Below are positions 5,339 through 7,166 of a stretch of DNA of 7,166 nucleotides, piece after piece. Numbering within the stretch: the first letter of the stretch is position 1; each line of letters starts with the position of its first letter. Origin of the DNA: Streptomyces katrae. GTDB lineage: Bacteria; Actinomycetota; Actinomycetes; Streptomycetales; Streptomycetaceae. Under the pieces are notes generated by a model that made no database searches, was not told the origin of the DNA, and saw only the letters and a list, made by a program, of their open reading frames with translations. The stretch is taken from contig NZ_JZWV01000886.1 in assembly GCF_000966975.1 (NCBI RefSeq), forward strand, positions 1 through 7,166. The letters run 5' to 3'. The translations under genes and the position numbers were made by a program.

Positions 5339-7166
5339 ATGGACCAACATCCCGACCAGTCGGTCCGCGCTCTGCGCGGCCCGACCGTCGACCATCCCGC
5401 GCCGTACGGCATCCCGGGCCTCATCCGCACCGCGGCCGAACGCTCACTCGACGCGGTGGCGTGCACCGGCGCCGGGGAGACCTGGACCCGCCTGGAGGAG
5501 GTCTCCGACCGCCTCGCCGCCGAACTGCTGCGCCGCGCCCTGCCCGAGGACCGGCCCGTCGCGGTGCTCGCGGACCGCGGCCCGCACATGGTGGCCGCCC
5601 TGCTCGGCGTGCTCAAGGCCGGTCTGCCCTACCTGCCGCTGGCCACCGACGAGTCGGCCGAGCGGCTGGCGCTGATCCTGGACACCGCCCGGCCGGACCT
5701 GGTGGTGGGGACCACCGCCGCACTGGCCGGCCGGCAGGGGCCGGACGGGCCCGCCCTGCTGGACGTGGAGCCGCTGTCCGCCGCCCCCGACCCGGCGTAC
5801 GTGCCCGGACCGCTGCGGCCCGTCGCCGCGGACCAGCCGGTCAATGTCATCTTCACCTCGGGTTCCACGGGCACGCCCAAGGGCGTCGTGGTGCCCAGCG
5901 GGGGCGTCACCAACCGGCTGCTGTGGGGGCAGCGCCACTACGGGCTGACGGCCGAGGACCGGGTCCTGCAGAAGACCCCGTACACCTTCGACGTGTCCGG
6001 CTGGGAGATCTACTGGCCGCTGATCGTCGGCGCCCGGCTCGTCCTGCTCGCCCCCGGCGAGCACGCCGACCCGGCCGCGATCATCAAGGCGGTGACCGAA
6101 CACCAGGTCACCGTCTGCCATTTCGTACCGTCGATGCTGGACGAGTTCCTGCGCTGGCCGGGGGCGGCAGACTGCACCGGCCTGCGGCACGTGTTCTGCA
6201 GCGGCGAGGCGCTGCCCGCCACGCTGGCGCGGACGTGCGTCAAGACGCTGCCCGCCCGGCTGCACAACCTCTACGGTCCCACGGAGGCCTCGATCGAGGT
6301 CACCTACTGGGACAGCCCCGAGGACCCCTCGCTGATCGACGACGTGCCCATCGGGCGGGCCGTCGACAACTGCACCCTGCTGGTGCTCGACCGGCGGGGG
6401 GTGCCGGTCGCCGAGGGCGGGACCGGAGAACTGTGCATCGGCGGCGCGCCGTTGGCGCTCGGCTACCTCGGCCGCCCCGACCTGACGGAGCGGGTGTTCG
6501 TCCCCGCCCCCGAGGGCAGCGGCCTGGAGCGCGTCTACCGGACGGGCGACCTCGTCCGCGTCGTGGACGGCCAGATCCGCTACCACGGCCGGATCGACGA
6601 ACAGGTCAAGATCCGGGGCGTGCGCGTGGAGCCCGGCGAGGTCGAGAGCGTCCTGCGCGAACACCCCGGGGTGGACGAGTGCGCCGTGGTCGTCGCCGGT
6701 GAACGGGCGCCCCGCCTGGTGGCGTTCGTCCGCCCGCACGGCACGGAACCGGCCGGCGGTCCGGACGGGGCGGACCGGCAGGAGGAGTACCGCGCCCACG
6801 TCGCCGCCCGGCTGCCGTCCGCGTACGTCCCCACGCACTTCGTCACCCTGGAGACGATGCCGCTGACCCGCAGCGGCAAGCAGGACCGGGTGCTGCTGAG
6901 GCAGCGGGCCGCCGAACTCCTCGCCCCGCGTGCCGGCGGGCCGGCGGAGGCCGAGGGGGACCCGCTGGCCCGGCTGTGGGCGGAGGTGCTCGGGCTCGAC
7001 TCGGTCGACGAGGAAGCCGATTTCCTGGCGCTGGGCGGCCACAGCCTCGCCGCCGTCCGGCTGCGGGGTGAGCTGCTGCGTTCGTACGGACTGCGGATCA
7101 CCCTCGCGGAACTGCTGCGCGAACGGATCACCCTGGCCGGTCTGCGCCGGCGCGCGGCCACCGCGG
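5339..7166 (+). CDS. NRPS initiation module (adenylation + carrier domain), serine-type, 3' end outside window
   Basis: The frame is open from ATG 5339 to the window end (609 complete codons). Residues ~25-520 form an adenylation domain: LKAGLPYLP (A2, 92-100), FTSGSTGTPKG (A3, 172-182), FDVSGWE (A4, 217-223), NLYGPTEASIE (A5, 310-320), GELCIGG (A6, 363-369), YRTGDL (A7, 400-405), GRIDEQVKIRG (A8, 417-427) and LTRSGKQDR with catalytic Lys514 (A10). Aligned to GrsA, the ten specificity positions read Asp218, Val219, Trp222, His261, Phe286, Ser288, Leu311, Ile319, Glu320, Lys514. This is D-V-W-H-F-S-L-I-E-K, almost the EntF serine code, with Glu for Asp at the ninth position. Residues ~540-605 form a carrier domain with LGGHSL, where Ser569 takes the phosphopantetheine arm. 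There is no condensation domain before the A domain, so the protein probably loads L-serine as a starter or supplies it in trans. What follows (C, TE, more modules) is cut off. It lies 62 bp downstream of DAHP synthase. Confidence 0.95.
   Translation, partial: MDQHPDQSVRALRGPTVDHPAPYGIPGLIRTAAERSLDAVACTGAGETWTRLEEVSDRLAAELLRRALPEDRPVAVLADRGPHMVAALLGVLKAGLPYLPLATDESAERLALILDTARPDLVVGTTAALAGRQGPDGPALLDVEPLSAAPDPAYVPGPLRPVAADQPVNVIFTSGSTGTPKGVVVPSGGVTNRLLWGQRHYGLTAEDRVLQKTPYTFDVSGWEIYWPLIVGARLVLLAPGEHADPAAIIKAVTEHQVTVCHFVPSMLDEFLRWPGAADCTGLRHVFCSGEALPATLARTCVKTLPARLHNLYGPTEASIEVTYWDSPEDPSLIDDVPIGRAVDNCTLLVLDRRGVPVAEGGTGELCIGGAPLALGYLGRPDLTERVFVPAPEGSGLERVYRTGDLVRVVDGQIRYHGRIDEQVKIRGVRVEPGEVESVLREHPGVDECAVVVAGERAPRLVAFVRPHGTEPAGGPDGADRQEEYRAHVAARLPSAYVPTHFVTLETMPLTRSGKQDRVLLRQRAAELLAPRAGGPAEAEGDPLARLWAEVLGLDSVDEEADFLALGGHSLAAVRLRGELLRSYGLRITLAELLRERITLAGLRRRAATA

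Noticed and set aside
5444..7042. Long (532-codon) open frame on the - strand opposite the NRPS gene
   Set aside because: It mirrors the NRPS reading frame, which has all A-domain and carrier motifs. The antisense product shows no recognisable domain and has the Gly/Arg/Val/His-rich composition typical of antisense frames in GC-rich DNA.

Overview
The window reads as a piece of a secondary-metabolite gene cluster from a high-GC actinomycete, most likely Streptomyces or a close relative. Support for this is the very GC-rich sequence with a strong G/C preference at third codon positions, tightly packed same-strand genes with ATGA stop/start overlaps, and the gene content. All six recognisable genes lie on the + strand, and both ends of the window cut through a gene.

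Layout: (1) positions 1-497, the 3' end of a beta-decarboxylating dehydrogenase of the isopropylmalate/(homo)isocitrate dehydrogenase family; (2) 503-1411, a PLP-dependent class IV (branched-chain type) aminotransferase; (3) 1408-2777, a circularly permuted type ATP-grasp ligase-like gene whose reading frame is broken near 2510-2525; (4) 2774-4003, an MFS exporter; (5) 4059-5276, a short class II DAHP synthase, the first enzyme of the shikimate pathway; (6) a 62-bp, comparatively AT-rich gap; (7) 5339 to the window end, the start of an NRPS protein with an adenylation domain and a carrier (T) domain and no preceding condensation domain. The adenylation pocket reads D-V-W-H-F-S-L-I-E-K, which is the serine type.

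How the genes may work together (inference): DAHP synthase raises flux into chorismate and aromatic precursors. The dehydrogenase plus branched-chain-type aminotransferase are the last two steps of leucine-style chain homologation (2-oxo acid, malate-type intermediate, oxidative decarboxylation, transamination), the logic known for homophenylalanine (HphA-D) and homotyrosine (HtyA-D). An NRPS that loads serine, possibly helped by an ATP-grasp amide-forming enzyme, would build a small peptide, which the MFS protein exports. The product is not identifiable from this window. A catecholate/serine siderophore or another chorismate-derived peptide remains a possible alternative.

Points deserving a second look are the one-base frame break in the ATP-grasp gene, the co-occurrence of homologation-type genes with a short (probably feedback-free) DAHP synthase, variant residues in the aminotransferase, an apparent ~15-residue in-frame shortening in the MFS protein, and a palindrome followed by T-rich sequence just before the NRPS gene. 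No tRNA, rRNA, CRISPR array, insertion sequence or attachment site was seen.
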